Shown: one piece after another, positions 32,696 to 41,985 of the stretch
Layout of the letters: each line of letters opens with the position of its first letter
How positions within the stretch are numbered: position 1 is the stretch's first letter
NCBI GenBank assembly: GCA_002839705.1
Contig: PGYO01000002.1
Coordinates: 62,001 to 126,000 of the forward strand
DNA: 64,000 nucleotides
Reading direction: 5' to 3'
Origin: Methanobacteriales archaeon HGW-Methanobacteriales-1
GTDB lineage: Archaea > Methanobacteriota > Methanobacteria > Methanobacteriales > Methanobacteriaceae
Translations under genes and position numbers: made by a program
The notes under the pieces: generated by a model
What the model was told of the DNA's origin: nothing
What the model saw: the letters and a program-made list of their open reading frames with translations, nothing else
Database searches by the model: none

Positions 32696-33553
32696 TTATT
32701 TTAATACGTTTGCAATCAAAGGAGCAACGGAAAGAGAACTCACATCAGATGATAAAGTATCTGTTGCTAAAACATCTTCTACTCCGGTTGCAAAAATCTT
32801 TAAAAGAGCATCTTCTACTAATACTGGATGCACACAGGTCACAGTAACGCTTTGGGCCTGGTGTTCTTTCAATATGTTTGATGCATTAACAATGGTCCCA
32901 CCAGTACTTATAATATCATCAATTATCACTGCTTGACGTCCTTCCACATCCAGACTATTAACTCTGGTTTCTACTGTATCTGGGGATATTCTGGTTTTTT
33001 CCATATGGTCACAAGGACAATTTAATATATCTGATATTTCTTTAGCGTGAGGTAAGGCCCCTTTGTCTGGTGCTATTATCACCGGATCATCTAAATTTTC
33101 ACTGATATACTCCGCAATAAGAGGCATGGCTGAAATTTCGGTTACTGGAATATTGAAGAAGTCAGTGACTTTATTTTCATGGAGGTTGACTGAGAAAAGT
33201 TCAGTGGCCCCGGCATATTCAATAAAATCAGCAGTAATTGATGCAGAAACTGCTTCACCGTCTTTAAAACGTTTTTCTTGTCTTCCATAACCAAAATAAG
33301 GAATCACTACTTTAATCTCTTCTGCACCTAAACTTTTAAGATTTTTTAAAATAAAAAATAATTCCATTAAATTTTCATCCTGAGGATATCCTGTGGACTG
33401 GACTACTACTACTTCTTTTTCGATTTCTTCCTTAAAACGAATGTAACGTTCCCCATCAGGGAATTTTCGAGTTTCAACAGGACAAAGATAATCATCAAGT
33501 TCTTTTGCAACTTTAGCTGCTAGTTTTTGAGATGCTGAACCACCTATTATCAA
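32696..33553 (-). CDS. prs: Ribose-phosphate pyrophosphokinase (PRPP synthase)
   Basis: Makes PRPP from ribose 5-phosphate and ATP for nucleotide, histidine and methanopterin synthesis. It is an archaeal short-form enzyme of 285 residues. The ATP loop RFKDGEAVSA, the NLHENKVTDFF flexible-loop region and the PRPP-binding VIIDDIISTGGTIVNA are present. I chose the TTG at 33553 (MIIGGSASQKL) because GGGTGGTAA directly upstream is the ribosome-binding site; an in-frame TTG at 33574 would put that site inside the gene. Confidence 0.93.
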   Translation of the reverse strand: MIIGGSASQKLAAKVAKELDDYLCPVETRKFPDGERYIRFKEEIEKEVVVVQSTGYPQDENLMELFFILKNLKSLGAEEIKVVIPYFGYGRQEKRFKDGEAVSASITADFIEYAGATELFSVNLHENKVTDFFNIPVTEISAMPLIAEYISENLDDPVIIAPDKGALPHAKEISDILNCPCDHMEKTRISPDTVETRVNSLDVEGRQAVIIDDIISTGGTIVNASNILKEHQAQSVTVTCVHPVLVEDALLKIFATGVEDVLATDTLSSDVSSLSVAPLIANVLK

Positions 33554-33915
33554 AATTACCACCCAATATATCAATAAAATATTTTTAAAACTACTATTTT
33601 CAACAAATATTAAAATAATTTCACTAAACTGTTATTATATTGAAATTAAATATTAGAAATGCTTTGTATTTATTTACTTCTATATGTTCAAATGCTTACA
33701 AATAATTTACTTAGAATAAATTTATATTTGTTAACTTTATTAATAAGCATCTTTAATAGTTACATGTTTATTAAGAATTTCATAAGACTTAAATTTAAAA
33801 CAAATATCTTATAAAAAAATATTATTAAAGTTTTTATTCACTGATAAAACTGAAATAGAGATTATCTCAATTAGAGTATAATATCTTTTAGATTTAATTT
33901 GATAGAGGTGTGATT
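33554..33915. other. Divergent spacer between prs and hypA
   Basis: About 360 AT-rich bases between divergent genes. GAGGTG at 33905-33910 is the hypA ribosome-binding site. No gene or clear regulatory repeat was seen. Confidence 0.35.
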
Positions 33916-34305
33916 ATGCATGAATTATCTATGGCCGATGCCATTGTGAAAACAGTAATTGAATCTGCGGAAAAAAATGACGCAATTGAAGTGCTGGAAG
34001 TAACAGTGGAGATTGGGCAAATGACCATGCTCAACCCAGAGCAAATAATGTTCATGGTTGAAGTTTTGAGCGAAGATACTATTTTAAAAGGTGCTAAATT
34101 CAATATGGAAGAAATTCCCATTGAAATTAAATGTGAATCCTGTAATTTTGAGGGAAAAATTGATTTTGAAGGAATAGATCACTACGCACCAATAATAAAC
34201 TGCCCAGCATGTGAGGGCAGGGAATTGTCCATTACTGCAGGCCGAGAATGCAATGTAAAAAATATTAAAATCGAACAGAGGGAAGAAGATGCACAAGATA
34301 GCTGA
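33916..34305 (+). CDS. hypA: Hydrogenase nickel-incorporation protein HypA
   Basis: Nickel metallochaperone for [NiFe] hydrogenases, about 129 residues. It begins MHELSMADAIV, whose His2 and Glu3 bind nickel. The zinc domain uses CESC (about residues 74-77) and CPAC (about 97-100). I chose the ATG at 33916, since the nickel ligands must be at the N-terminus; an in-frame GTG at 33910 would bury them. It overlaps hypB by 17 bases. The two should serve all hydrogenases in the cell, including the exported one at 57.9 kb. Confidence 0.95.
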   Translation: MHELSMADAIVKTVIESAEKNDAIEVLEVTVEIGQMTMLNPEQIMFMVEVLSEDTILKGAKFNMEEIPIEIKCESCNFEGKIDFEGIDHYAPIINCPACEGRELSITAGRECNVKNIKIEQREEDAQDS

Positions 34306-34942
34306 AGTCGAGATACAACACGATATCATGGTGGCTAATCGAAAATTAGCCCAGAAAAATCAAAAAATCCTGGATAACTCTAATGTTTTTGGAGTTGACG
34401 TTTTAGGAGCTATTGGGTCTGGTAAAACATCTTTGATTGAACAGTTAATTCAAGAAATAAAATATCCTGTAGCAGTTATTGCGGGGGATGTTATAAGTAA
34501 ATTCGATGCTGGTCGATTTGAGAGATATGATGTTCCGGTCATAGGATTAAACACGGGTAAGGAGTGTCATTTAGATGCACACTTAGTTGAACATGCCTTC
34601 CATGATTTACCACTAGATGAAGTGGATATTTTATTCATTGAAAATGTTGGAAACTTAATCTGCCCAGTGGATTTTGATTTAGGGGCCCACATGAGGATGG
34701 TAGTTATAAGTGTCAGTGAAGGCGATGACACAGTGGAGAAACACCCATTAATATTTAAAGATGCTGACCTGGTGGTAATCAATAAAATAGACATTGCTGA
34801 AGCTGTTGGTGCTGATTCTGATAAAATGGTGGCTGATGTTGTAAAATTAAATCCAGATGTTCAAGTTATAAAAACAAGTTTAAAGACTGGTGAAGGATTT
34901 AAAGATATAATGGAAGCTTTAGAAAAGGCTAAAAATGAATAA
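34289..34942 (+). CDS. hypB: Hydrogenase maturation GTPase HypB
   Basis: SIMIBI-class GTPase, 217 residues, that drives nickel transfer with HypA. P-loop GAIGSGKT is at residues 40-47. The nickel-binding pair is in GKECHLDAHLVEHA. The IENVGNLICP loop is Walker-B-like and NKID gives guanine specificity. There is no N-terminal polyhistidine tract, as usual for archaea. It is translationally coupled to hypA by a 17-base overlap; hypCDEF are not nearby. Confidence 0.95.
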   Translation: MHKIAEVEIQHDIMVANRKLAQKNQKILDNSNVFGVDVLGAIGSGKTSLIEQLIQEIKYPVAVIAGDVISKFDAGRFERYDVPVIGLNTGKECHLDAHLVEHAFHDLPLDEVDILFIENVGNLICPVDFDLGAHMRMVVISVSEGDDTVEKHPLIFKDADLVVINKIDIAEAVGADSDKMVADVVKLNPDVQVIKTSLKTGEGFKDIMEALEKAKNE

Positions 34943-35072
34943 GATTTAATTGTATCTTATTTAAATATTTTATTTATAAAAATATTTTAAAATAGGCTCA
35001 TTATCAATATTATTAAACATATTTTATTAAAAAAGACAAATTCTCTAATTTAACTTCGGTTTGGTGATTTAA

Positions 35073-36104
35073 GTGAAAATCTGGATAGATTTAACCAATG
35101 CTCCTCATGTGCGATTTTTTAAAAATATAATTGAGTATTTTCAGGACCAGGGTGACGAAGTCATCGTCACCGGCCGTAAATTTGGGGACATTCATAATCT
35201 CATGGATTTATTTGGATTTGAATTTATTTCTATTGGTAAACACGGAGTTACGCTGGGTCAAAAACTTGAAGAAAGTACATTGAGGGCTCATGAGCTTTCT
35301 AAGCTAATTATAAAAGAAAAACCAGATGTTGCTATTTCTAAACATTCTATAGAACTTCCCCGAGTTACTTTTGGTCTGAATATTCCTAGTGTGTATGTTT
35401 TGGATAATGAACACGCACTAGCAGCTAATAAATTAACTTTGCCGCTCTGTAACAGGATTATTATGCCTCAAGCAATTGATATGTGGACTCTTTTGAGAGT
35501 AGGGGCTGATCCTAATAAAATAATTAGTTACAAAGGAACTTCAGAAATTATTCATTTTAAAAATTTTGAGTATAATGAAAATATATTTGAAGATTTAGAA
35601 TTAAACTTGAAAAAGGAAAAAACTATTTTGATGAGGCCTGAACCTTCACTAGCTTCTTATCTTGATGCAGACTGCAAAAAATCTGTTTTAACTCCAGTAG
35701 TAGATAGCTTAGAAGAACATGCTAATATTTTAGTAATTCCTAGGTTTAAAGAGCAAGAAGAAATATTTAGTGATTATGAAAATGTGACAATTATCAAACC
35801 GCCTGTGGACACATTTAGTTTGATTAAAAAATGTGACTTAATAATTGGGGCTGGCGGGACAATGAATCGGGAAGCAGCTATTGTCGGCACTCCAGTTATT
35901 TCTTGTTATCCTGGCAAAACACTTTCGGTGGACCAGTTTTATATAGATCAAAATCGTATGTTCAGATCCAATAATTTGGAAGAAATTGTGGACATGGCCT
36001 TGAAATTAATGCTTAATAAAGACAATTCTAAGCATTTAGTGGTGGATGATCTTTTTGAAATTATAATTGACAATGTATATGATGTTGCTGGAAAAAATAG
36101 ATGA
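35073..36104 (+). CDS. DUF354 family protein (glycosyltransferase-like)
   Basis: A 343-residue soluble protein of the archaeal DUF354 family, related in fold to GT-B glycosyltransferases such as UDP-GlcNAc epimerases. The family start MKIWIDLTNAPHVRFFKNII is clear. The nucleotide-binding half contains KKCDLIIGAGGTMNREAAIVGTP. The reaction is not established; a role in surface glycan synthesis is likely by family context. The start is a GTG at 35073 behind GGTGATTTAA. It stands alone between hypB and tRNA-Ala. Confidence 0.85.
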   Translation: MKIWIDLTNAPHVRFFKNIIEYFQDQGDEVIVTGRKFGDIHNLMDLFGFEFISIGKHGVTLGQKLEESTLRAHELSKLIIKEKPDVAISKHSIELPRVTFGLNIPSVYVLDNEHALAANKLTLPLCNRIIMPQAIDMWTLLRVGADPNKIISYKGTSEIIHFKNFEYNENIFEDLELNLKKEKTILMRPEPSLASYLDADCKKSVLTPVVDSLEEHANILVIPRFKEQEEIFSDYENVTIIKPPVDTFSLIKKCDLIIGAGGTMNREAAIVGTPVISCYPGKTLSVDQFYIDQNRMFRSNNLEEIVDMALKLMLNKDNSKHLVVDDLFEIIIDNVYDVAGKNR

Positions 36105-36252
36105 TTTAAAATTTTTATTTTCAATATGAATTTCATTAATAATTTAAAAATAGCAAATAGAATTAAGAAAAGTAATAAACTCAGTTTGTAATTAATTTTT
36201 CAGGATATTATTAATTTCAGGATATTTTAAAAATAGCATTAAAATTAGTAAA

Positions 36253-36325
<73 letters not shown>

Positions 36326-36355
36326 ACTGTGCATTAACATATGAACTTAGATTTC

Positions 36356-36369
36356 TTTATATTTAAAGT
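36356..36369 (-). promoter_or_regulatory. Promoter of tRNA-Ala
   Basis: On the minus strand this reads ACTTTAAATATAAA, a TATA-type element centred about 37 bases before the tRNA 5' end, the same spacing as for the tRNA-Gly pair. Confidence 0.5.
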
Positions 36370-36437
36370 TAATGCTTTTTATCTTTATAATTTATTTGTT
36401 TAATTTTGACTTGTAAAGGCCAAAGTTTGGTGTTTTG

Positions 36438-36941
36438 ATGGATAATATTCGAATAAGAACTGCAAAAGAGGATGATTTTAAGGCTATATCTCAAATAGCT
36501 AATAATTGTAGGCCTATGGTATCTGAAAGAATTTCTATTTACCATATTTTCACTAAATTTTTTCAAAATACAGTTTTTATTGCTGAAAAGGTTCAAAATA
36601 ATAATGTAAAAATGATCGGGTTTTTAATTGGATTTATTTCTCAATTAAATCGTTCTGAATGTTATATTCATCTTCTGTGTGTTGATCCCAAACATAGGGG
36701 CGAAAGCGCGGCTTTTAATTTAATTCAAAACTTCTTTGATGTTGTATCTCAAATGGGTTGTAAAAAAGTTTATTTAATTACCAAACCCATTAATCAAAAA
36801 GCAATATCTTTCTATAAAAAACTGGGGTTTAATACGGAAGTTCCAGACTCTAAAATAGTTAAATTTGGAAATTTAAATGTATTTAAGGATTATGATGGCT
36901 TTGGAGAGCATATGATTGTTTTTGGAAAGGATATTGAATAA
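36438..36941 (+). CDS. GNAT-family N-acetyltransferase
   Basis: A single GNAT domain of 167 residues. It has the N-terminal IRTAKEDDFKAISQIANNC strand-helix. The acetyl-CoA loop is at CVDPKHRGESAAFNLIQNFF, where the canonical Q/R-x-x-G-x-G/A reads HRGESA. FYKKLGF follows near residue 130. The acceptor is unknown. I chose ATG at 36438 with TTTGGTG upstream; a TTG at 36435 is a poorer choice. It reads away from the tRNA-Ala gene. Confidence 0.88.
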   Translation: MDNIRIRTAKEDDFKAISQIANNCRPMVSERISIYHIFTKFFQNTVFIAEKVQNNNVKMIGFLIGFISQLNRSECYIHLLCVDPKHRGESAAFNLIQNFFDVVSQMGCKKVYLITKPINQKAISFYKKLGFNTEVPDSKIVKFGNLNVFKDYDGFGEHMIVFGKDIE

Positions 36942-37267
36942 ATTCAGGATATGGATATGATATGGGATTTTTTAAGATTAATTTTTAAGGTTAAGTTATA
37001 AAATAATTAATTGAAAGCTGGTTAATTGCCAACTTATGTATTTTCAATAGAATATTTAAATTTGTGAAATAGTTTTTATATTATTAAGTATAAGTAAATC
37101 TTAAATCGTTGTTTAATATCATTTATAATATTCAATTAATATCACAAAATAATTCTGAAATTCATAAAATATTTCAAAAATTTAGAAAAAATTATTCAAA
37201 TCATTTGTAATTTAATATTATATGATTTACAATCTGGAACAATTATTAATTTTCATGGAGGCATAAA
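36942..37267. other. AT-rich spacer before the membrane protein gene
   Basis: 326 bases without a convincing gene. GGAGG at 37257-37261 is the ribosome-binding site of the next gene. TTTTTATATTATTAAG near 37074-37089 could be its TATA box. Confidence 0.35.
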
Positions 37268-38347
37268 TTGGCTTTAATAGCTCAAAATCATCTTCAACTA
37301 ATCATAGAATTTGGCTTGATACTTTATTTTGGTGTCATATTCTTCATAAATCTAGCTCCGATTTCTTTAAGTGCAGTATTGTTATTTGCACTGTTTTTAG
37401 GAACCGCACTTTCGGTTTTATTTGGAATTGATGCCATATTCCTTTTTGTGAGCTTTGGCCAGAGTGAATTTTCACACCCATTCGGGCCCCTGGCCTTACT
37501 AGCTATAGTAACTGCCCTAGCTGCGTTACCTATGATGAGGGAAGCTGGAATTGGTGTGGGAAGACTTAAATTGTTTATTTATATGATTCTCATAGCCCTT
37601 ACAGTATTTGGTGGTTTGGTTCACAGGTCATTTTTAATTTTGTGGATAATCGGCTTAATAATCGGGTTTTACATTATTTCTAAATCGTTCCGTCAACAGT
37701 CAGTTTTATCTATTAAAAAGGCAGTTGCTTTTGTAGGTGTGATTATAGCTGCTTTCGGAGCCCTAGAAATTTTTTCTAAAATTCTTTCAATGCCAGTTTT
37801 AAGTCCTTTGCTTAGAATTTCAAGAATTGAACAAAATTCAGACACCGGAATGAGCCTAGTTATTCATAACACTACTCTACTGGGCCATATTCCGACTTCT
37901 GCTTACTGGGGAGCCTCTAGTTTAGGTTTTGCAGATGGGTATATTACTTTACCAATAAATTTAATTACCAGTTTTGGTTTGCCTTTCCCAGTATTCTATG
38001 GATTACTGGTTAACAAAAAGGATGCAATAGATTACATGCTGCCAGGTATATTTGGGTGGGGCTATGACTTTGGTTATCTTACATTGTTCTTCCTTTTACT
38101 TTGGTGCCTTGCTGTAATTATAATTGGATTTAAGATGCTAGCCATCTATAGGGAAAAAAGAGAAAATGGTAGTAGGAGATTTTTGGGAAGAGAAGCTCTT
38201 CTTATTGGATCATTAACTGCTTTTATAGCACAAGCATTGGTTGGTTTATTTATCATGAATCGTACAATCAATGGAATGGCATTATTAACATTCATTTTCC
38301 TTAGTGCATTAGTTGTTGGTCATATCATTACTGTAAAAAGGGATTAA
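37268..38347 (+). CDS. Uncharacterised polytopic membrane protein
   Basis: I do not recognise this 359-residue protein. It has about nine hydrophobic segments covering residues 8-175 and 230-355. One hydrophilic loop lies at about 176-215 (SRIEQNSDTGMSLVIHN). The start is a TTG at 37268, supported by GGAGG six bases upstream. It is followed at 50-base spacing by DUF1890 and DUF1894 genes on the same strand, so the three probably form one operon. A methanogen-specific membrane function is likely but unproven. Confidence 0.75.
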   Translation: MALIAQNHLQLIIEFGLILYFGVIFFINLAPISLSAVLLFALFLGTALSVLFGIDAIFLFVSFGQSEFSHPFGPLALLAIVTALAALPMMREAGIGVGRLKLFIYMILIALTVFGGLVHRSFLILWIIGLIIGFYIISKSFRQQSVLSIKKAVAFVGVIIAAFGALEIFSKILSMPVLSPLLRISRIEQNSDTGMSLVIHNTTLLGHIPTSAYWGASSLGFADGYITLPINLITSFGLPFPVFYGLLVNKKDAIDYMLPGIFGWGYDFGYLTLFFLLLWCLAVIIIGFKMLAIYREKRENGSRRFLGREALLIGSLTAFIAQALVGLFIMNRTINGMALLTFIFLSALVVGHIITVKRD

Positions 38348-38397
38348 AAATATAAATTTGCTGAATCATAGTATCACTAAGTATGGGAGAGAAAATC

Positions 38398-38859
38398 ATG
38401 AAAAAGGCACTTATACTTCTGGGCTGTCCGGAATCACCGGCTCAAACCCCAATGGCACTTTATGCATCTTATAAGCTTAAAAAAACAGGATATGATGTTA
38501 CAATGGTTAGTAATCCTTCTGCAATGAGACTACTAGACGTTTCAGATCCAGAAGAGGTTTATGTTCAAAATAAAACTGATATTGAATCCTGTCTTGAAAA
38601 CTTAAATGAAGGGGATTTTGACCTTCTCTTAGGTTTTGTTCACAAGGATGCTGCAGTGGCTTATTTTGTAACTTTTTATCATATTTTAAAAACCAAATCC
38701 ATGGCATTAATCTTTGAAAAAGATGCTGCTTTGTTGGAAGACTTTGAAAAGCAGGTTGCTGAAAATACCGAGGCCCAGATAGTTTCTGCGAGGGCTTATC
38801 ACAATCCAACACCTATCCGAGTCAAGTTGGATAAGGCTATTGGGAGTTTGGAGGATTAA
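38398..38859 (+). CDS. DUF1890 family protein
   Basis: A 153-residue soluble protein of the methanogen-restricted DUF1890 family (COG4065). It begins MKKALILLGCPESPAQTPMALY, and CPESP resembles a ligand or cofactor loop. YDVTMVSNPSAMRLLDVSDPE then gives a Rossmann-like alpha/beta pattern. The function is not known. I chose the ATG at 38398, since GGGAGAG lies just before it; an in-frame ATG at 38383 precedes that site. The stop is two bases from the DUF1894 start, so the pair is cotranslated. Confidence 0.85.
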   Translation: MKKALILLGCPESPAQTPMALYASYKLKKTGYDVTMVSNPSAMRLLDVSDPEEVYVQNKTDIESCLENLNEGDFDLLLGFVHKDAAVAYFVTFYHILKTKSMALIFEKDAALLEDFEKQVAENTEAQIVSARAYHNPTPIRVKLDKAIGSLED

Positions 38860-38861
38860 AA

Positions 38862-39170
38862 ATGTCATTTTGCCTGGAAACTTATCTTCAACAATCTGAT
38901 GATTATGATATTTTAGTTAAACAAACAGGATTCAAGGACTGTGCTAAACTTATAGAAGAAAAGGCCAAAAGCATTGTTTATATCAATCCTGGTGAAAAAA
39001 TACTTGGCGCCCGTATTATTGGCCTACCACCTATTCCCATTGGTGTTGATGATGAGAAAGGAACAGTCATGATGCCTTATACTAAACCATGTTACGGTAC
39101 TGCAGTGGTGGAATTACCGGTTGATGTGGAAGAGATTGATAAGATCAAAGCAGTTGCTATTAAGAAATAG
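38862..39170 (+). CDS. DUF1894 family protein
   Basis: A 102-residue soluble protein of the methanogen-specific DUF1894 family (COG4080). It contains the ILGARIIGLPPIPIGVDDEK segment and MPYTKPCYGTAVVELPV, with three cysteines at residues 4, 28 and 79. No function is established. GGAGGATTAAA at the end of the DUF1890 gene is the ribosome-binding site. Tight coupling to DUF1890 and to the preceding membrane protein suggests a shared process. Confidence 0.85.
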   Translation: MSFCLETYLQQSDDYDILVKQTGFKDCAKLIEEKAKSIVYINPGEKILGARIIGLPPIPIGVDDEKGTVMMPYTKPCYGTAVVELPVDVEEIDKIKAVAIKK

Positions 39171-39284
39171 ATTTTTTATATTTTTCTTTGATTTTTATTA
39201 ATTTTTTAAATAAATTTTTTTAAAAATCTATTTATTAGGTTTTAGTTGATAAATTTAATTTCGATGGCTTTATGGTGAAAAGAT

Positions 39285-39713
39285 ATGTCAACAGCAAGTA
39301 GAAAAGAAAGAGAGAAAGCCGCGAGGCGTAATGATATTATTTCTGCGGCGGAAGAACTATTTTTTTCAAATAATTATGACAATGTTTCTATGAATGATAT
39401 TGCCAAGAAAGTAGAATTAAGTAAAGCTACTCTTTACCTGTATTTTGATAATAAAGAATCTCTTTTTTTTGTAATTGTATTGCAAGGCATTAAAATAATG
39501 AATTCTGCCATTAATAAGTCGACAATGCTTAAATCCTATGATGTCGCGTTTTGCTGCTGAGGCTATGGGTATAAATATGTTAAAAACAGCAGAAAATGCA
39601 GGAATGGAATTAAAATTTTGTACTGAGGATAATCCTACTCCAATTACTCCCATGGCCATTTTATTAATAGATTGACTTATTTGGAATTGGCCCAAAAAAT
39701 AGAAACTGTATGA
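39285..39713 (+). pseudogene. Decayed TetR-family regulator
   Basis: The 5' part encodes an intact TetR DNA-binding domain: RRNDIISAAEELFFSNNYDN, then MNDIAKKVELSKATLYLYFDNKESLF at about residues 14-60. The frame stops at 39558-39560. A second frame from about 39541 resumes with typical TetR ligand-domain text (AAEAMGINMLKTAENAGMELKF) and stops at a TGA after LLID. A third frame ends RLTYLELAQKIETV at 39711-39713. At about 140 codons in total, against about 200 in the family, there must also be an internal deletion. The DNA-binding half might still be expressed as a 91-residue fragment. Confidence 0.75.
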
Positions 39714-39746
39714 TTCATAAATAGGTGATAAGATAATGGTGATTTC

Positions 39747-40613
39747 ATGTCAGAAATTATTTTATATTCAAATTATTCAAATTCAAAGGATATTGGTGAC
39801 CTTTTAACTAAAAATAATTATATTCCAGATGAAACAATTGAGAATGTGGTTTTTTTAGCATTATCACTAAAAAAACCAATACTCATTGAAGGTCCTCCTG
39901 GTACAGGGAAAACAGAACTTTCTAAATCTGTTTCTAAAGCATTTGAAAGGGATTTTTTCAGAATACAATGCTATGAAGGCATAACCTTTGAACAAATAGT
40001 GGGTGAATGGAATTACCAGAAACAGCTTTTGCATCTGGAAATGTCAAAACTTGCTGAAAACAATGATAATGAAAAAGACATTTTTAACAATGAATTTTTC
40101 ATAAAAAGACCCCTTCTTTCAGCTTTTATGAATGATAGGCCTTCAGTTATATTAATTGATGAAATTGATAAGGCAGACGAAGAAGTGGAAAGCTTCTTAC
40201 TTCAGGCCCTTGGTGAAAAGCAAATAACCGTGAATGATCTGGGAACATTCGATCTACAAAATGATTTAATGTTTATTTTGACATCAAACTCTCAAAGGCA
40301 ACTTTTAGATGAAACTAAAGATCGTTGTTTGTATTTATATATTGATTATCCTTCTTTTGATCGGGAATTAGAAATTGTAAAATCACAGCTACCAAATGCT
40401 TCTCCCGAACTAATTAAACTGGTTGTGAAAGCTATGCAAAAAATTCGGACCATGAATTTAACTAAAAAACCTTCTATTCGAGGCACGGTTGATTGGGTTA
40501 GAAGTTTGATCTTATTTAATAAAACCAATTTAGATGAGGATTCTCTCAAAAAAACCATTAATGTAGTCATTAAAAACGAGGAAGATAAAAATAAAGTTTT
40601 AGATAATCTTTAA
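39747..40613 (+). CDS. MoxR-type AAA+ ATPase
   Basis: A 288-residue MoxR-family AAA+ ATPase that likely acts as a metal- or cofactor-insertion chaperone with a VWA partner. Walker [10 protein letters not shown] is at about residues 48-56, Walker [10 protein letters not shown] at about 134-142, and sensor 1 FILTSNSQR follows. The next gene encodes a VWA protein of the CoxE type, the usual MoxR partner. The ATG at 39747 follows a GGTGATTTC site. The enzyme they activate is unknown. Confidence 0.92.
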   Translation: MSEIILYSNYSNSKDIGDLLTKNNYIPDETIENVVFLALSLKKPILIEGPPGTGKTELSKSVSKAFERDFFRIQCYEGITFEQIVGEWNYQKQLLHLEMSKLAENNDNEKDIFNNEFFIKRPLLSAFMNDRPSVILIDEIDKADEEVESFLLQALGEKQITVNDLGTFDLQNDLMFILTSNSQRQLLDETKDRCLYLYIDYPSFDRELEIVKSQLPNASPELIKLVVKAMQKIRTMNLTKKPSIRGTVDWVRSLILFNKTNLDEDSLKKTINVVIKNEEDKNKVLDNL

Positions 40614-40661
40614 TTACACATTAGATATTTTTAATTGAGTTGAAGTAATTAAAAAGATAAT

Positions 40662-41870
40662 TTGGATAAATCAAGTGAAAAAATGATGAAAGATATACTC
40701 CAATTTTCGCAGATGCTTAGGGATAATGGAATACCTGCCAGTGTTCGAAGTACAAAAAACGCTTGTGAGGCCATTCCTTTGATTGAAAGTAATAGTGCTG
40801 ATTTAAAGGAGGTTTTAGCTTCTATCTATCTTAAAGACTACCGACAAAGGAATAAGTTTGATAAATTGTATGATCAATGTTTCCAGGGAACTGGTGAACT
40901 GGAAAAACCCCTAGAAGATTCAATTTCCTCTGAAAATAAAGGAAAATTCATCAAATCAATGAAGTTGGACAGTCCACAGAAGTCTTTTCATTCTGAAACT
41001 AAGTATGTATACACCAATTATCAGTTTAATTCCTTGAAGGACACTCTTTCAGATGATCTAAAGATAGAATACTTGGAAAATACTTTAGGTGGGAAAAATA
41101 ACTCAAATAATATTAATATGGATTCTAATTTGCTTCAAAGTAATTTGACCAGCCTAAATGCACTTCAACCCGAGTTAATAGAACTTTGCCAGCAATTGGG
41201 CCGTAAATTAGCATCAAAAAGGGCCAGAAGAAATAAACTGGCTAAAAAACAGACTCCTGATATCCGTAAAAGTATCCGCAAAAACTTAAAAAATGGGGGA
41301 ACCTTACTGGAGTTGGTAAAGAGTAAACCAAAAATAAAGAAACAAAATCATTACTTTCTAAGTGATGTCAGTATTTCCTGTGACTGGATAAGTCTGTGGT
41401 TTTTTTGTATGATTTATGTGGCTCAAAATACTTTTCACAAGACCAGGGCCTTTGAATTTGACAATAAAACTGCTGAAATCACATCTGCTCTAGATGAGCT
41501 GAATTTAATTAACGCTTTTCTCAATGTATTAGAGATAAGGCAGAAAAATTCCATGATTCAAGGAAAATCCAATATGTACACCTCTTTTGAAAGTTTCTTA
41601 GAACAGGCCAATTTGAACAGTAAGTCATATGTGATGATTTTAAGTGATTGTAGAGACTGGGCCGGTCCTAAAATCGATGGTAAGCAGGCTAGTGCAGAAA
41701 TAATCAGGGAAATTTCTAAAAAAGCTAAGAAAGTTTTAATATTGAATCCTGAACCTAAATTAAAATGGGATGTGGCTGATAGTTGTATTTCTCTTTATGG
41801 TGATGCTGGTGCAGAAATTCATGAAGTACGGAATTTAGAACAGCTAGCCAATTTGATAAGCTCTATTTAA
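40662..41870 (+). CDS. CoxE-like VWA-domain protein
   Basis: A 402-residue soluble protein partnered with the MoxR ATPase 48 bases upstream. The N-terminal half starts FSQMLRDNGIPASVRSTKNA and runs through the YDQCF region typical of CoxE proteins. The VWA fold is at about 225-400, but the MIDAS aspartate motif is degenerate: SDVSISCDWISLW stands where D-x-S-x-S-M is expected. ILSDCRDWAG holds a later acidic site. Start TTG at 40662; an ATG at 40683 is an alternative. Confidence 0.8.
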   Translation: MDKSSEKMMKDILQFSQMLRDNGIPASVRSTKNACEAIPLIESNSADLKEVLASIYLKDYRQRNKFDKLYDQCFQGTGELEKPLEDSISSENKGKFIKSMKLDSPQKSFHSETKYVYTNYQFNSLKDTLSDDLKIEYLENTLGGKNNSNNINMDSNLLQSNLTSLNALQPELIELCQQLGRKLASKRARRNKLAKKQTPDIRKSIRKNLKNGGTLLELVKSKPKIKKQNHYFLSDVSISCDWISLWFFCMIYVAQNTFHKTRAFEFDNKTAEITSALDELNLINAFLNVLEIRQKNSMIQGKSNMYTSFESFLEQANLNSKSYVMILSDCRDWAGPKIDGKQASAEIIREISKKAKKVLILNPEPKLKWDVADSCISLYGDAGAEIHEVRNLEQLANLISSI

Positions 41871-41985
41871 TATTATTATCTTTTTTTATCAAAAAATAAT
41901 AGATTATTTTAAATGGAAAAAATAACTTAATAATTTTATTAAATTTAATATCCGGATATATTGAAAATTAAAATGGAGGCATTTA

